A DNA stretch of 63,829 nt from Alphaproteobacteria bacterium. GTDB lineage: Bacteria > Pseudomonadota > Alphaproteobacteria > Sphingomonadales > Sphingomonadaceae. Shown piece after piece: positions 17,875-26,053 of this stretch. The stretch is taken from assembly GCA_018970445.1 (NCBI GenBank), contig JAGWWF010000022.1, forward strand, positions 1 through 63,829, written 5' to 3'. The stretch's first letter is position 1. Each line of letters starts with the position of its first letter. The notes beneath the pieces are model-generated. The model saw only the letters and a program-made list of their open reading frames with translations, ran no database searches and was not told the origin of the DNA. The position numbers and the translations under genes were made by a program.

Positions 17875-19653
17875 TCAGGATGGCACTGCCAGCTTGCGAT
17901 CGGCATAGCTGGATCGCCATTCGGCCAGATCGGCCAGCATGATGGCGGCGGCCTCTTCCAGCGCCAGCGCGGCAAATCCGGGCGAAAGATCGGCGCGGCG
18001 CAGCACGTCTGCCACCCGTGCCAGCCGTTCCGCCGTGGCCTGGGATCGCCGCGCCACGCCGGCAAAATCCCCGGCGCCGCGCAGGCCGAACAGCGCGCCG
18101 CCCACAGTGGGCAGCCCGGCCGACAGCAGGCTGAGTTCCAGGCTGTAAGGCTTGATCGCGCCATAGGCGACGATCAGCCCGATCAACGTGCCCACACCGA
18201 TCAGGCCGGTGAGGATCAGCAGCGCCTGGCCGCCGCTGTGCAGCCGGTGATCCAGCCGGTGCATGCGGTGGTGCACCAGATGATGATAGGCGCTTTGCGC
18301 ATCCAGTTCATGCGCCACGATATGGCGGGTGAGCGCGGCAAAGCCGGCATGATCGGCTGCGGCCGGCGGGCGCGGCAGGCCCTGCCAGATCGCCAGCGCA
18401 TACCAGTCGGTCCAGCGGCGCGGGCCGACCAGATCGCGCCCCGGCGGGCTGGCCGCGCCGATCAGGCGCAGGCTGCGCTGCAGGCGCAGGGTTTCGGCCA
18501 GATAGCGATAATCCAGCCAGCGCCGGTGCCATTGCCGGCCGTTGCCGATGCTGGTGTTCAGCACCACCGCCCCCACCACCAGCAGTTCGGCCACCAGCAG
18601 CGGCACCTTGGCCCCCGGCAACAGCCCGGCCATCAGCGCCAGCACCACCGCGATCGACGCGCCGAAAAAGTTGAACACCAGCCCGCTGCGAAAGATATGG
18701 GCATAATGAGTGGCCAGGCCATCGGCCCAGGCAAAGGCCGCCTCCAGCCGGTCCAGCCCTTCGGCCGGCACCCCGGCGTCGGCACAGCCCTGGGCATGAT
18801 CGGCCCAATCGGCGCGATTGGCGTCGCGATAGGGCGGCGCCTTCAGGAAGCCGCGCCGCAACGGCTGCACCCCGGTGGCGGCCAGCAGCAATGGCCATTC
18901 CGCCCGCCAGCGCCGGCGCTGTTCGGTTTCGGCCAGATAGATGTCCAGCTCGGTCGCCGGCAGCGGCGGAGTGAGCAGCACCGCCAGCACGCGGGCCAGC
19001 ATGGCATCATCCAGCGTGGCCGATGGCACCGTATCCAGCCGCAGCCGTTCGGGCGGCACCGCATCCAGCCCGGCCCACAGCAATTCGGGCGGGCTGCCGG
19101 CGCTGGGCACATGCACCACCGGCACGCCGCGCCGCACCGCTTCGGCCACCACGGCCGCCGTGCCGCCGGGGCCGCGTTCGGGTTCGCCATCCCACAGCGC
19201 GATCAGCAGTTCGCTGCCCGCCACCGTCACATCGCCGGCCAGCACATAGGCATTGTCGCCCGCCGCCGCCCCGGCGGGGGCTTCCCACACATGCGCGGCG
19301 CGGGCCAGCAGGCCGGCCATGCGCGCCTGATCGGCGGCCGGCATGGTGGCGGCAAAGCGCGCCCGTTCAAACGGCAGTATGGCAGCAAGGGCATAGCCCT
19401 GGGCCAGCGCGGCTTCGGCCGCGATCTGATCGGTGCCGGCGGCCAGGCCGGAAATCAGCGTGAGCTGCGGCGGCGCATCGGCAAAATGCCCGGCCTGCTG
19501 CGCCGCGATGCGCGCCACATCGGCCTTCACCCGTGCCAGCACCCCGCCAATGGCCGCGGTGAGCGCCGGTTCGATGGCCGGATCCAGCGTGCGGTGCCCG
19601 GTGATGCCGATGGTGAGCGCCAGCAGCGGCCGCGGCGGGTGGGCGGCGGTCAT
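17875..19653 (-). CDS. SLOG-domain protein with multi-TM SLATT-like C-terminus
   Basis: About 592 residues from the ATG at 19653; an in-frame GTG at 19698 would add 15. The N-terminal third looks like a SLOG (LOG/DprA-like Rossmann) domain: LALTIGITGHR at 11-21, LISGLAAGTDQIAAEAA at 66-82, then YALAAILPFE and SELLIALWDG. Such domains bind nucleotides or related ligands. The C-terminal half has two hydrophobic helices (about 321-367), the motif YRYLAETLRLQRSL, two more helices (about 472-530) and a final helix AERLARVADVLRRAD. This layout resembles SLATT-type membrane effectors. It is convergent with the trypsin gene, with abutting stop codons. The family call is by motif only. Confidence 0.68.
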   Translation of the reverse strand: MTAAHPPRPLLALTIGITGHRTLDPAIEPALTAAIGGVLARVKADVARIAAQQAGHFADAPPQLTLISGLAAGTDQIAAEAALAQGYALAAILPFERARFAATMPAADQARMAGLLARAAHVWEAPAGAAAGDNAYVLAGDVTVAGSELLIALWDGEPERGPGGTAAVVAEAVRRGVPVVHVPSAGSPPELLWAGLDAVPPERLRLDTVPSATLDDAMLARVLAVLLTPPLPATELDIYLAETEQRRRWRAEWPLLLAATGVQPLRRGFLKAPPYRDANRADWADHAQGCADAGVPAEGLDRLEAAFAWADGLATHYAHIFRSGLVFNFFGASIAVVLALMAGLLPGAKVPLLVAELLVVGAVVLNTSIGNGRQWHRRWLDYRYLAETLRLQRSLRLIGAASPPGRDLVGPRRWTDWYALAIWQGLPRPPAAADHAGFAALTRHIVAHELDAQSAYHHLVHHRMHRLDHRLHSGGQALLILTGLIGVGTLIGLIVAYGAIKPYSLELSLLSAGLPTVGGALFGLRGAGDFAGVARRSQATAERLARVADVLRRADLSPGFAALALEEAAAIMLADLAEWRSSYADRKLAVPS

Positions 19654-19783
19654 GGCTGGCCGGCCCGACACTGGCTGATCGCTTCCATGCCCGTTCACCC
19701 CGCCTGCCGCAGCCGGAGCGAACCGGCTGCGGCCACTGGGTAAAGACCGGGCGGCAAAGTTGCAAGCCCGGCGCGCGGGCGCT

Positions 19784-20872
19784 TTAGGCCAGCGCAGTCC
19801 GCCGCCGGCGCAGCGTGGCGCCTACCAGCCCAAAGCCGGCGATCAGCATGGCCCAGCTGCCCGGTTCGGGCACGGCCGGCACACGGCTGGTGTTGACCGG
19901 CGGCAGCCAGGAAAAATTGGCCGGCGGCGCCGGCAGCGGCAACAGATCAGGATCCGGCAGCGGCGCAGAGGCTTCCACCACGCTGGCCGAGGTATAGGTG
20001 GCCGCATCGAACCGCCGGCCGATCATGATCTGATCATTGCTGGGGGCCGAAAAGGCACTGAATCCGCCATCGCCGGCCATCCGGAAGGGTTCGGAACTGC
20101 CATCATTGCGCGGATCGCCAAACGCCACCTGCACGCCTTCGCAACCCAGCAGGGTGGTGCAAAAGCCGTTGCGGATCCGCACGCGGGTGTGGGTGAAATA
20201 CTGGATATAATGGGTGGCACCCGCCGCGATCGGCGCCAGCGTCAGGTTCAGCGGCGTTGCCCCCCATTCATAGGCCACGCGACCATCGCCATCATAAGTC
20301 GAGAATCCAGTGAACATCCTGCCGTCGGACGTCACGATATCGCTGGCCAGGCGCGGCGCGGCCGAACCCATCGAACCAAAGGCGCTGTACAGATCGGTCC
20401 GGTTGCCGCTGAAGGGGCCGGCGTCAAACTGTTGCACAGTGAAGTTGAAACGGACTTCGGTGGAACTGTTGCCGCCCTGGATGCCGATGAAGCCGGGCGT
20501 GATGATCGAATCGAGCCGCAGAAAGGCAGTGGAGGTGCCGCTGTTGGTGATGGCGATCTGCAGATTGGTTTCCAGCTCGGCAAAGCCATCCCCCTGAGCA
20601 TAGACATTCTGCAGGAAGAAGAAATTGCCGTTGGGCTGCACATAGCTGGTCAATTGCAGGCCGTTCGAACGATTGCCGCTGGAAAAGCTGAAATCCTCGT
20701 TGGAAACACCGAATGTCTCGCCGCCTTCCTGCGGCGTGTATGGCGAGGTGTGCCGCATCGTGCTGGTCATCGTCAGCACTTCGGTGATGCTGGGCGCTGC
20801 GATGGCCGGCACGCTGGCTGCACCCGCCGCCAGCACAAGGCCAAGCAGCTTCAAACCCGAATTCATGATCAT
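19784..20872 (-). CDS. PEP-CTERM secreted protein, copy 1
   Basis: A 362-residue secreted protein. The ATG at 20872 follows GGGTGGGGACA and gives a signal peptide (LKLLGLVLAAGAASVPAIAA). The body has no recognised enzyme motif. The C-terminus has the PEP-CTERM sorting signal: VPEPGSWAMLIAGFGLVGA then a basic tail LRRRRTALA. PEP-CTERM proteins are processed by exosortase and released to the envelope or matrix; no exosortase gene is in this window. It is homologous to the next gene: both contain VAFGDPRNDGSSE and end alike. The longer frame upstream has no signal and was rejected. Confidence 0.88.
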   Translation of the reverse strand: MIMNSGLKLLGLVLAAGAASVPAIAAPSITEVLTMTSTMRHTSPYTPQEGGETFGVSNEDFSFSSGNRSNGLQLTSYVQPNGNFFFLQNVYAQGDGFAELETNLQIAITNSGTSTAFLRLDSIITPGFIGIQGGNSSTEVRFNFTVQQFDAGPFSGNRTDLYSAFGSMGSAAPRLASDIVTSDGRMFTGFSTYDGDGRVAYEWGATPLNLTLAPIAAGATHYIQYFTHTRVRIRNGFCTTLLGCEGVQVAFGDPRNDGSSEPFRMAGDGGFSAFSAPSNDQIMIGRRFDAATYTSASVVEASAPLPDPDLLPLPAPPANFSWLPPVNTSRVPAVPEPGSWAMLIAGFGLVGATLRRRRTALA

Positions 20873-20984
20873 TGTCCCCACCCTACAAGCCCGGCAATCA
20901 ATATGGATTGCCTCAAGGCCGGCAGGTGAAGAAGTAACCATGTCGCAGCAGGTTGCAAGGATAATTTTATCAAATTACCAATAA

Positions 20985-20998
20985 ATCTGAATTCAGAT
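20985..20998. repeat. 14-bp perfect palindrome at the 3' end of PEP-CTERM copy 2
   Basis: ATCTGAATTCAGAT is a perfect palindrome overlapping the stop codon of the upstream minus-strand gene, in an A+T-rich patch. It could be a short hairpin or a protein site. It has no U-tract, so I do not call it a terminator. Confidence 0.3.
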
Positions 20999-22135
20999 CG
21001 TCTGCCGCCGCTGCCGCCGCTGCGCCGTGCCCACCAACCCAAAGCCGGCGATCAGCATGGCCCAGCTGGCCGGTTCGGGAACGCTGCCAGGTGGGGGAAC
21101 AAAGATGCCGGTGTAGACAATTGGCGTGACCACAGGGTCTTCTCTGACATCGGGGGTGCTTTGCGGTGCAAGTGCAGTCTCGATCTTGTATGCATCGAAC
21201 TTCGCGCCAACAACCGGACTGTACGAACCTGGCAGGCCGGATAGTGACGCCGCAGCCGTTCGAAGGGCGCTGAGTTCGGAGCTGCCATCGTTGCGTGGAT
21301 CGCCGAAAGCCACCTGCAGGCCAGCACAGGTGGCGAAATCGCTGCATTCACTTTCCATGCGGATGTCTGTGGACAACACATAGTAGAAATTCCGCGTCTC
21401 ATAGCCATAGAGCGGCTTCAGGTTGATGCCGATGTTTGTCGCGCCCCAGTCGAGCACGTTCCAGTTCGGCGCGGTGCCACCATTATACACTTCCGGCCCG
21501 CCGCTGTTCTGGGCCTTGAGCCCGTTGAGTGTAAAACTGGTATCCCCCATTGTCACCAGGAAGGTGGGATCGTTGGTGGGGTAGATGAATCGATTGATCG
21601 CTGCTTCGCCGGTCATCTGGAACGCGAAGGGACGGGTGGGGCGGCCGTCGATGAGGGTAAAATTGAAATTTGCTTCAACAGCGCCAGCACCAAAATTCTG
21701 ACGGGCCAGGTGACCCGGCGTAATTTGCGAATCGAAGCGGAATTCGGCGGGATTGGGACTGTCATTGTAGAGCGTGAATTTGACTTCCGTGTACATGCTG
21801 ACGTAGCAGCTGCCGATGCAAGTCAGGTTGTGCAGAAAAAAGAAATTCCCCTTGTCATCAAGTTTGGACGTCAAGTCGTAGCTGAGTCCAGCAACTTGTG
21901 TTGGCGATCGTCCAAAGTGCGAGAAGCTGTAATCACCCGGCCCGCCAAAATCACTGCCGTACAGGCCATCAAAACCACCATATCGACGGTCTAGGGACCA
22001 CTCGATGTAGTTCGATATTTCGGATTTTTCGATGATGGCCGCGCTTGCTGATATATTCCATCCCATTGCACCCAGCATGCAACCCGTGATCAACGCACGA
22101 CGACCCAGCAATGGCAGCTTGGAAAACAGTTTCAC
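20993..22135 (-). CDS. PEP-CTERM secreted protein, copy 2
   Basis: About 380 residues from a GTG at 22135 that sits behind a GGGGG ribosome site and opens a signal peptide (FSKLPLLGRRALITGCMLGA, cleavage near NISASAA). The ORF extends 42 codons further with no signal-like start, so GTG was preferred. The C-terminus has VPEPASWAMLIAGFGLVG plus an Arg-rich tail, a PEP-CTERM sorting signal. The middle shares VAFGDPRNDGSSEL and spacing with copy 1, so the two are tandem paralogues. Base composition is visibly less G+C-rich than its neighbours, with many A/T-ending codons, hinting at separate ancestry or relaxed selection. Function unknown. Confidence 0.82.
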   Translation of the reverse strand: MKLFSKLPLLGRRALITGCMLGAMGWNISASAAIIEKSEISNYIEWSLDRRYGGFDGLYGSDFGGPGDYSFSHFGRSPTQVAGLSYDLTSKLDDKGNFFFLHNLTCIGSCYVSMYTEVKFTLYNDSPNPAEFRFDSQITPGHLARQNFGAGAVEANFNFTLIDGRPTRPFAFQMTGEAAINRFIYPTNDPTFLVTMGDTSFTLNGLKAQNSGGPEVYNGGTAPNWNVLDWGATNIGINLKPLYGYETRNFYYVLSTDIRMESECSDFATCAGLQVAFGDPRNDGSSELSALRTAAASLSGLPGSYSPVVGAKFDAYKIETALAPQSTPDVREDPVVTPIVYTGIFVPPPGSVPEPASWAMLIAGFGLVGTAQRRQRRQTI

Positions 22136-22279
22136 GATGCAGAACCCCCGATGGCAACGGAACGAGCATGATGCGCCCGGCACCAATAGGCAAGGCAAAT
22201 TTACGAGTGTTATATGCCGGTTAACCAAAATGACCGATAAGATTGCAAATATCTGATTCAAAACGCTTTCTGGAAATGA

Positions 22280-22620
22280 TTATGCGAGTGACCAGGCGCT
22301 GGCCGACGCAGAGCGCGCCGTGGCGGCCCGTTGCCGCCGCAGGGCGACACCGGCCAAACCGAACCCGGTGATCAGCATCAGCCAGCTCGACGGTTCGGGC
22401 ACGGCGCCGGCCGAGTCCACCGGCGGCAGCCAGTCGAAGGTGGCTGGTGCGGCCGGTGCCGGCAGCGGGGCCGGCGGCGGCGCGGTGAGTTCCACCACAT
22501 TTGCCATGGCATAGGTGACCGCATCGAAGCGGCGACCGATCAATTGGGCGCTGCCGCTGCCGGCAATGAAATTGTGCCCGCGCCAACAAGAAATATTGCC
22601 AGAAATTTCCCGTGACGCAT
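22280..22620 (-). pseudogene. Deletion remnant of a third PEP-CTERM paralogue
   Basis: A GGAGG ribosome site precedes an ATG at 22620 that encodes a perfect-looking signal peptide (KFLAIFLVGAGTISLPAAAA), but the frame stops after 26 codons (TGA at 22540-22542). Immediately after, in another frame, comes the C-terminal tail of a PEP-CTERM paralogue: LIGRRFDAVTYAMANVVE, a Pro/Ala stretch, WLPPVDSAGAVPEPSSWLM and GLAGVALRRQR. This matches the end of copy 1 (MIGRRFDAATYTSASVVE). The roughly 250-residue centre is missing, and the junction is out of frame. A 145-codon ORF covering the tail has no signal and is not a credible gene. I read this as a gene collapsed by internal deletion. Confidence 0.75.
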
Positions 22621-22772
22621 CTTGTGCCTCCATCAGCCCTGCAACGGTGCATTCGCCCGAAACTGCGCTGGCAGCGCAACAATGGTTAACGGTCGCCCGA
22701 ATTCGGATAACTTGCAAACTGTTTTCACTGCGTTCCGACCATTTCGTTCAAATGAAACAAACAATGCCGGGT

Positions 22773-24635
22773 TCAGGGTGAGAGCGTAGGCAAGTCATCG
22801 CATTGACGTTTTGCATCGGCCAGCACGGCCGGCGTGGATTTCATTCGGTTGAGCAGGGCAATGGCGGCTTCGCAACTGGCCCCGGCCTCGGCAGCGCGCC
22901 CGCCGCGCGCCAGCACGCGGGCCTTGAGCAACAGCAGTTCGGCCTGATCGGGATCATCCGGGCCATATTCGGCATCATAAATCCGCTTGGCGGTGGCCAC
23001 CCGGGCCAGCGCCGTCTCCATCTGCCCGCGCCGGCTTTCGGCTTCGGCCATGTAGAATTCCGCATCACCAACCGCCGCATTGGCCGGCCCGTAAAGTTGG
23101 GCATAGATATCACGGGCCTGCATCAGCGTTGCGATTGCCGTGTCTGCGGCTCCCGAAGCGATCTGGATGCGGCCCTGCAGGATCAGATTGTCGGCCAGCA
23201 GCGGATGATTGCCTTCCAGCACGCGGGCATAGATGCGATTGGCGGCCATGATGCGGGGCAAGGCGGCGGCAATGTTGCCGGCTTCGAAGGCGGCATAGGC
23301 GCTGTTGCGCATGGCGGTCGCAACCCTCTGGTGGTTGCGGCCATAAAGGCTGGTGGTCAACGCTTCGGCCGCTGCAAAATCGCGCGCGGCACCGGGCAGA
23401 TCGCGCAGTTTCGTGCGCGCCCGCGCCATGTAGGTGAACAGATTGGCCCGGTCGGCCCGGTGGTCACCCGGCAGCGCCTGGAAGACGGCAGCGGCTGCGC
23501 CAAGCTCCCGCGTGGCAAGAACATAATTGCCGGTCCGATGCGCCAGCAGCCCGCGTTGCTGCAACCACATCGCATGCAAGGTGGGGCCTTCATCGCTTTC
23601 ATCGTCAAACGCCGCTCTGGCCGCTGCGATCAAGCGTGCGGCCTTGTCGGTGTCCGCCGCCTGGATGGCCGCGTTCGACAGTTTCAGCAGCACCCGGGCC
23701 CGTTCCGGGCTTCTGGCCGGCAGGCGGGCGAGGGCTTGTTCCAGATCGGCCACCGCCTCCTTCGGCAGGCCCAGGTTCATGTAGATCGCGCCTGTGGTGG
23801 CCAGCAGGCGGGCGCTCACCATCGGTTCTTCCGGCAATTCCACCGCGGCGCGCTTGCTGGCGCGCTCCAGGATGGTGAGCGCGGTGATGGAGCGGGGATT
23901 TTCCGTGGCCGGGTTGGCGATTTCGAAGGTGCCGATCAGGAAATCCAGGCTGCGCGTGGCGACCAGCTGCTGGCGCACCGCTTCGGCGCGCTGGAGATTG
24001 GCATAGATGGCCAGGCCGACAGTGACGAGCGCGATGGCCAGCGAACCGCCGGTGATGGCCAGCAACTGGCGCTGCCGCCGGGCGGCGTCGCGCTGGGCCA
24101 GTTGATCCAGTTTCAGCCCGGTGATGCCGGCAATCAGCTTGAGCAGGGCGAGGCGCCTGCCATCCTTGCCGTCGCGCATGTCGGCCGCGATCGGTTCGGC
24201 CGGCACGTCGGACAGGCTGCCATCCTGCGCCAGCCTGAAGCGCAGCGCTGGCGGGAAACATTCGCGATCATCGCCGGCATAAGGTTCGCCATCGATGATC
24301 AGCGGCAGCACGCGCGCTTCGCCATGGGCGCGCTTGAAGGCGAGGATTTCCTCGTTCACCCACATGGATCTGGCCGAACGCGGGCTGCACAGCACGATCT
24401 GGAAACGGGCGGCGGCCAGCGCGGCGCGCAGTTCCCCGCCCAGATCGGCGCTGGCCGGCAGTTCATCGCGGTCGCGGAACACCGGCGGCAGCCTGGCCGG
24501 CACCGGGCCAAAGGGCGATTCCCCGCCAACAAGCGCGCGCGGCAGACGATAGGATTCCAGCGCCTTGTGCAGCCAGCGCGCCATGGCCGTATCGGCGTGG
24601 CTGTAACTGATGAAGGCGCTGTACCGCTGGGTCAT
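22773..24635 (-). CDS. TIR domain - transmembrane - TPR protein
   Basis: A 620-residue protein. An N-terminal TIR domain (residues 1 to about 120) opens with YSAFISYSHADTAMARWLHK, has FRDRDELPASADLG, and carries SMWVNEEILAFK with Glu94/Glu95 near the usual NADase glutamate position. A basic stretch precedes one hydrophobic helix at about 191-213 (LLAITGGSLAIALVTVGLAI). The remaining 400 residues are helical repeats of TPR type, probably on the other side of the membrane. This architecture (TIR_2 plus TPR) is seen in bacterial signalling or defence proteins. Its stop-side neighbour is a PEP-CTERM remnant, and a small gene lies 4 bp upstream. NAD cleavage is possible but unproven. Confidence 0.85.
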   Translation of the reverse strand: MTQRYSAFISYSHADTAMARWLHKALESYRLPRALVGGESPFGPVPARLPPVFRDRDELPASADLGGELRAALAAARFQIVLCSPRSARSMWVNEEILAFKRAHGEARVLPLIIDGEPYAGDDRECFPPALRFRLAQDGSLSDVPAEPIAADMRDGKDGRRLALLKLIAGITGLKLDQLAQRDAARRQRQLLAITGGSLAIALVTVGLAIYANLQRAEAVRQQLVATRSLDFLIGTFEIANPATENPRSITALTILERASKRAAVELPEEPMVSARLLATTGAIYMNLGLPKEAVADLEQALARLPARSPERARVLLKLSNAAIQAADTDKAARLIAAARAAFDDESDEGPTLHAMWLQQRGLLAHRTGNYVLATRELGAAAAVFQALPGDHRADRANLFTYMARARTKLRDLPGAARDFAAAEALTTSLYGRNHQRVATAMRNSAYAAFEAGNIAAALPRIMAANRIYARVLEGNHPLLADNLILQGRIQIASGAADTAIATLMQARDIYAQLYGPANAAVGDAEFYMAEAESRRGQMETALARVATAKRIYDAEYGPDDPDQAELLLLKARVLARGGRAAEAGASCEAAIALLNRMKSTPAVLADAKRQCDDLPTLSP

Positions 24636-24639
24636 CGGA

Positions 24640-24945
24640 TCAGGCCGGATTGTCCCTGATGTGCCGGGCCAGATCGTCGAAGAAACGTTCCAGATTGTTC
24701 AGCACCATCATCTTGAATTCATAATTCACATCCGGGCTGGCGCTTTCGATGATCGGGCTTTCAACCACCTTCTGGGCATAGGCGCGCGCGATCGTCTGGA
24801 CATAATCCGGCGTCAGGCTGATCTCCTCCATCCTGTCCAGGATGCGCAGCTGCACGATCATGATCTGGCGCACCAGCATTTCCAGCGCGGTGATGCGCGA
24901 TACGGTGGCCACCGCATCCAGTTCGACATCGGGATCATCGCTCAT
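24640..24945 (-). CDS. Small conserved-looking protein upstream of the TIR gene
   Basis: A 101-residue protein, acidic and helical, with no recognised domain. It starts MSDDPDVELDAVATVSRI, then LRILDRMEEISLTPDYV, and ends NLERFFDDLARHIRDN. No signal peptide or membrane segment. It sits 4 bp upstream of the TIR-TPR gene on the same strand, so they are very likely co-transcribed and it may be a partner or regulator of the TIR protein (inference). An ATG 12 bp upstream is an alternative start. The divergent epimerase gene starts 76 bp away. Confidence 0.65.
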   Translation of the reverse strand: MSDDPDVELDAVATVSRITALEMLVRQIMIVQLRILDRMEEISLTPDYVQTIARAYAQKVVESPIIESASPDVNYEFKMMVLNNLERFFDDLARHIRDNPA

Positions 24946-25021
24946 GCCCCGCACCATGCCGCAAGCCGGGCGCAGCGCAAAGCCTGTTGCGGCAGCGCCC
25001 GGTCTGCGCCAAGGGCAGGCC

Positions 25022-26014
25022 ATGGCCCGCCAGCTTGACGCCCGCATCGAACGCTTTGCCTTGCATGGCAGTTTTACCATCGCGCGCGGGGCGAAAACCC
25101 ATGTCGATGTGGTGGTGGCCCAGATCCGCGATGGTGATCATCAGGGCCGCGGCGAGGGCACCGCCATCTATTACCGGGGCGACAGCGCCCACGCCGCGCT
25201 GGCCGCCATCGCTGCGTGCGGTGATGCCATTGCCGCGGGCGCCGGCCGCGCCGATCTGCTGGGCCTGTTGCCCGCCGGCGCCGCGCGCAATGCGCTGGAT
25301 TGCGCGCTGTGGGATCTGGAGGCCAGACAGACCGGCACCCGCGTGTGGCAGCGCCTGGGCCTGCCGGTGCCGCAACCGCTGCTGACGGCCTATACCATCA
25401 GCCTGGGCGAGATTGATGCCATGGTGGCCGCCGCCACGGCGGCGCGCGGGCGCGAACTGCTGAAGATCAAGCTGGGCAGCGGCGATGGCCCGGATGGCGA
25501 TGTGGCGCGCATGGCCGCCATCCGCCGGGCCGCGCCCGATGCCCGGCTGATCGTCGATGCCAACGAGGCCTGGGGCGACACCGACATCGAGCGCACGCTG
25601 GCCCGGCTGGCAGCGCTGGGGGTGGAGCTGGTGGAACAGCCGGTGCCGGCCGGCAAGGATGCGCAGCTGGACGGGCTGCGCGCCGCCGTGCCGCTGTGCG
25701 CCGATGAAAGCTGCCACGACCGGTCCAGCCTGGATGCCATCATCGGGCGATACCGGTTCATCAACATCAAGCTGGACAAGGCCGGCGGCCTGACCGAGGC
25801 GCTGGCGCTGCGCCATGCCGCCGCCACGCGCGGGCTGGGGGTGATGACCGGCTGCATGCTGTGCACCAGCCTGGCGATTGCGCCGGCCTTCCTGGTGGCG
25901 ATGCAGGGCCACTATGCCGATCTGGATGGCCCGCTGCTGATCGCCGATCGCCCGCACGGCCTTGCCTTTGCCGGCAGCGATGTGTGGCCGCCCGATGCCG
26001 CCCTGTGGGGCTGA
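25022..26014 (+). CDS. Dipeptide epimerase / N-acyl amino acid racemase, enolase superfamily
   Basis: A 330-residue member of the muconate-lactonising subgroup of the enolase superfamily. The catalytic layout of L-Ala-D/L-Glu epimerases is visible: KIK at 148-150, metal ligands Asp179 (VDANEAW), Glu205 (VEQPVP) and Asp228 (CADES), and the opposite-face base Lys250 in INIKLDKAGGL. The likely role is epimerising D-Glu-containing peptides from murein, or racemising N-acyl glutamate as described for DgcA-type enzymes; sequence does not decide. The ATG at 25022 was chosen because the domain starts just after it. Followed 39 bp later by glnD. Confidence 0.85.
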   Translation: MARQLDARIERFALHGSFTIARGAKTHVDVVVAQIRDGDHQGRGEGTAIYYRGDSAHAALAAIAACGDAIAAGAGRADLLGLLPAGAARNALDCALWDLEARQTGTRVWQRLGLPVPQPLLTAYTISLGEIDAMVAAATAARGRELLKIKLGSGDGPDGDVARMAAIRRAAPDARLIVDANEAWGDTDIERTLARLAALGVELVEQPVPAGKDAQLDGLRAAVPLCADESCHDRSSLDAIIGRYRFINIKLDKAGGLTEALALRHAAATRGLGVMTGCMLCTSLAIAPAFLVAMQGHYADLDGPLLIADRPHGLAFAGSDVWPPDAALWG

Positions 26015-26053
26015 TGGTGGCCAATCCGGCCAAGTCGCTCTATCGTGGCGGCG

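Noticed and set aside
22280-22717. 145-residue PEP-CTERM gene with ATG at 22717
   Set aside because: No signal peptide or ribosome site; an out-of-frame signal peptide with a good ribosome site lies inside it, so it is a deletion remnant.
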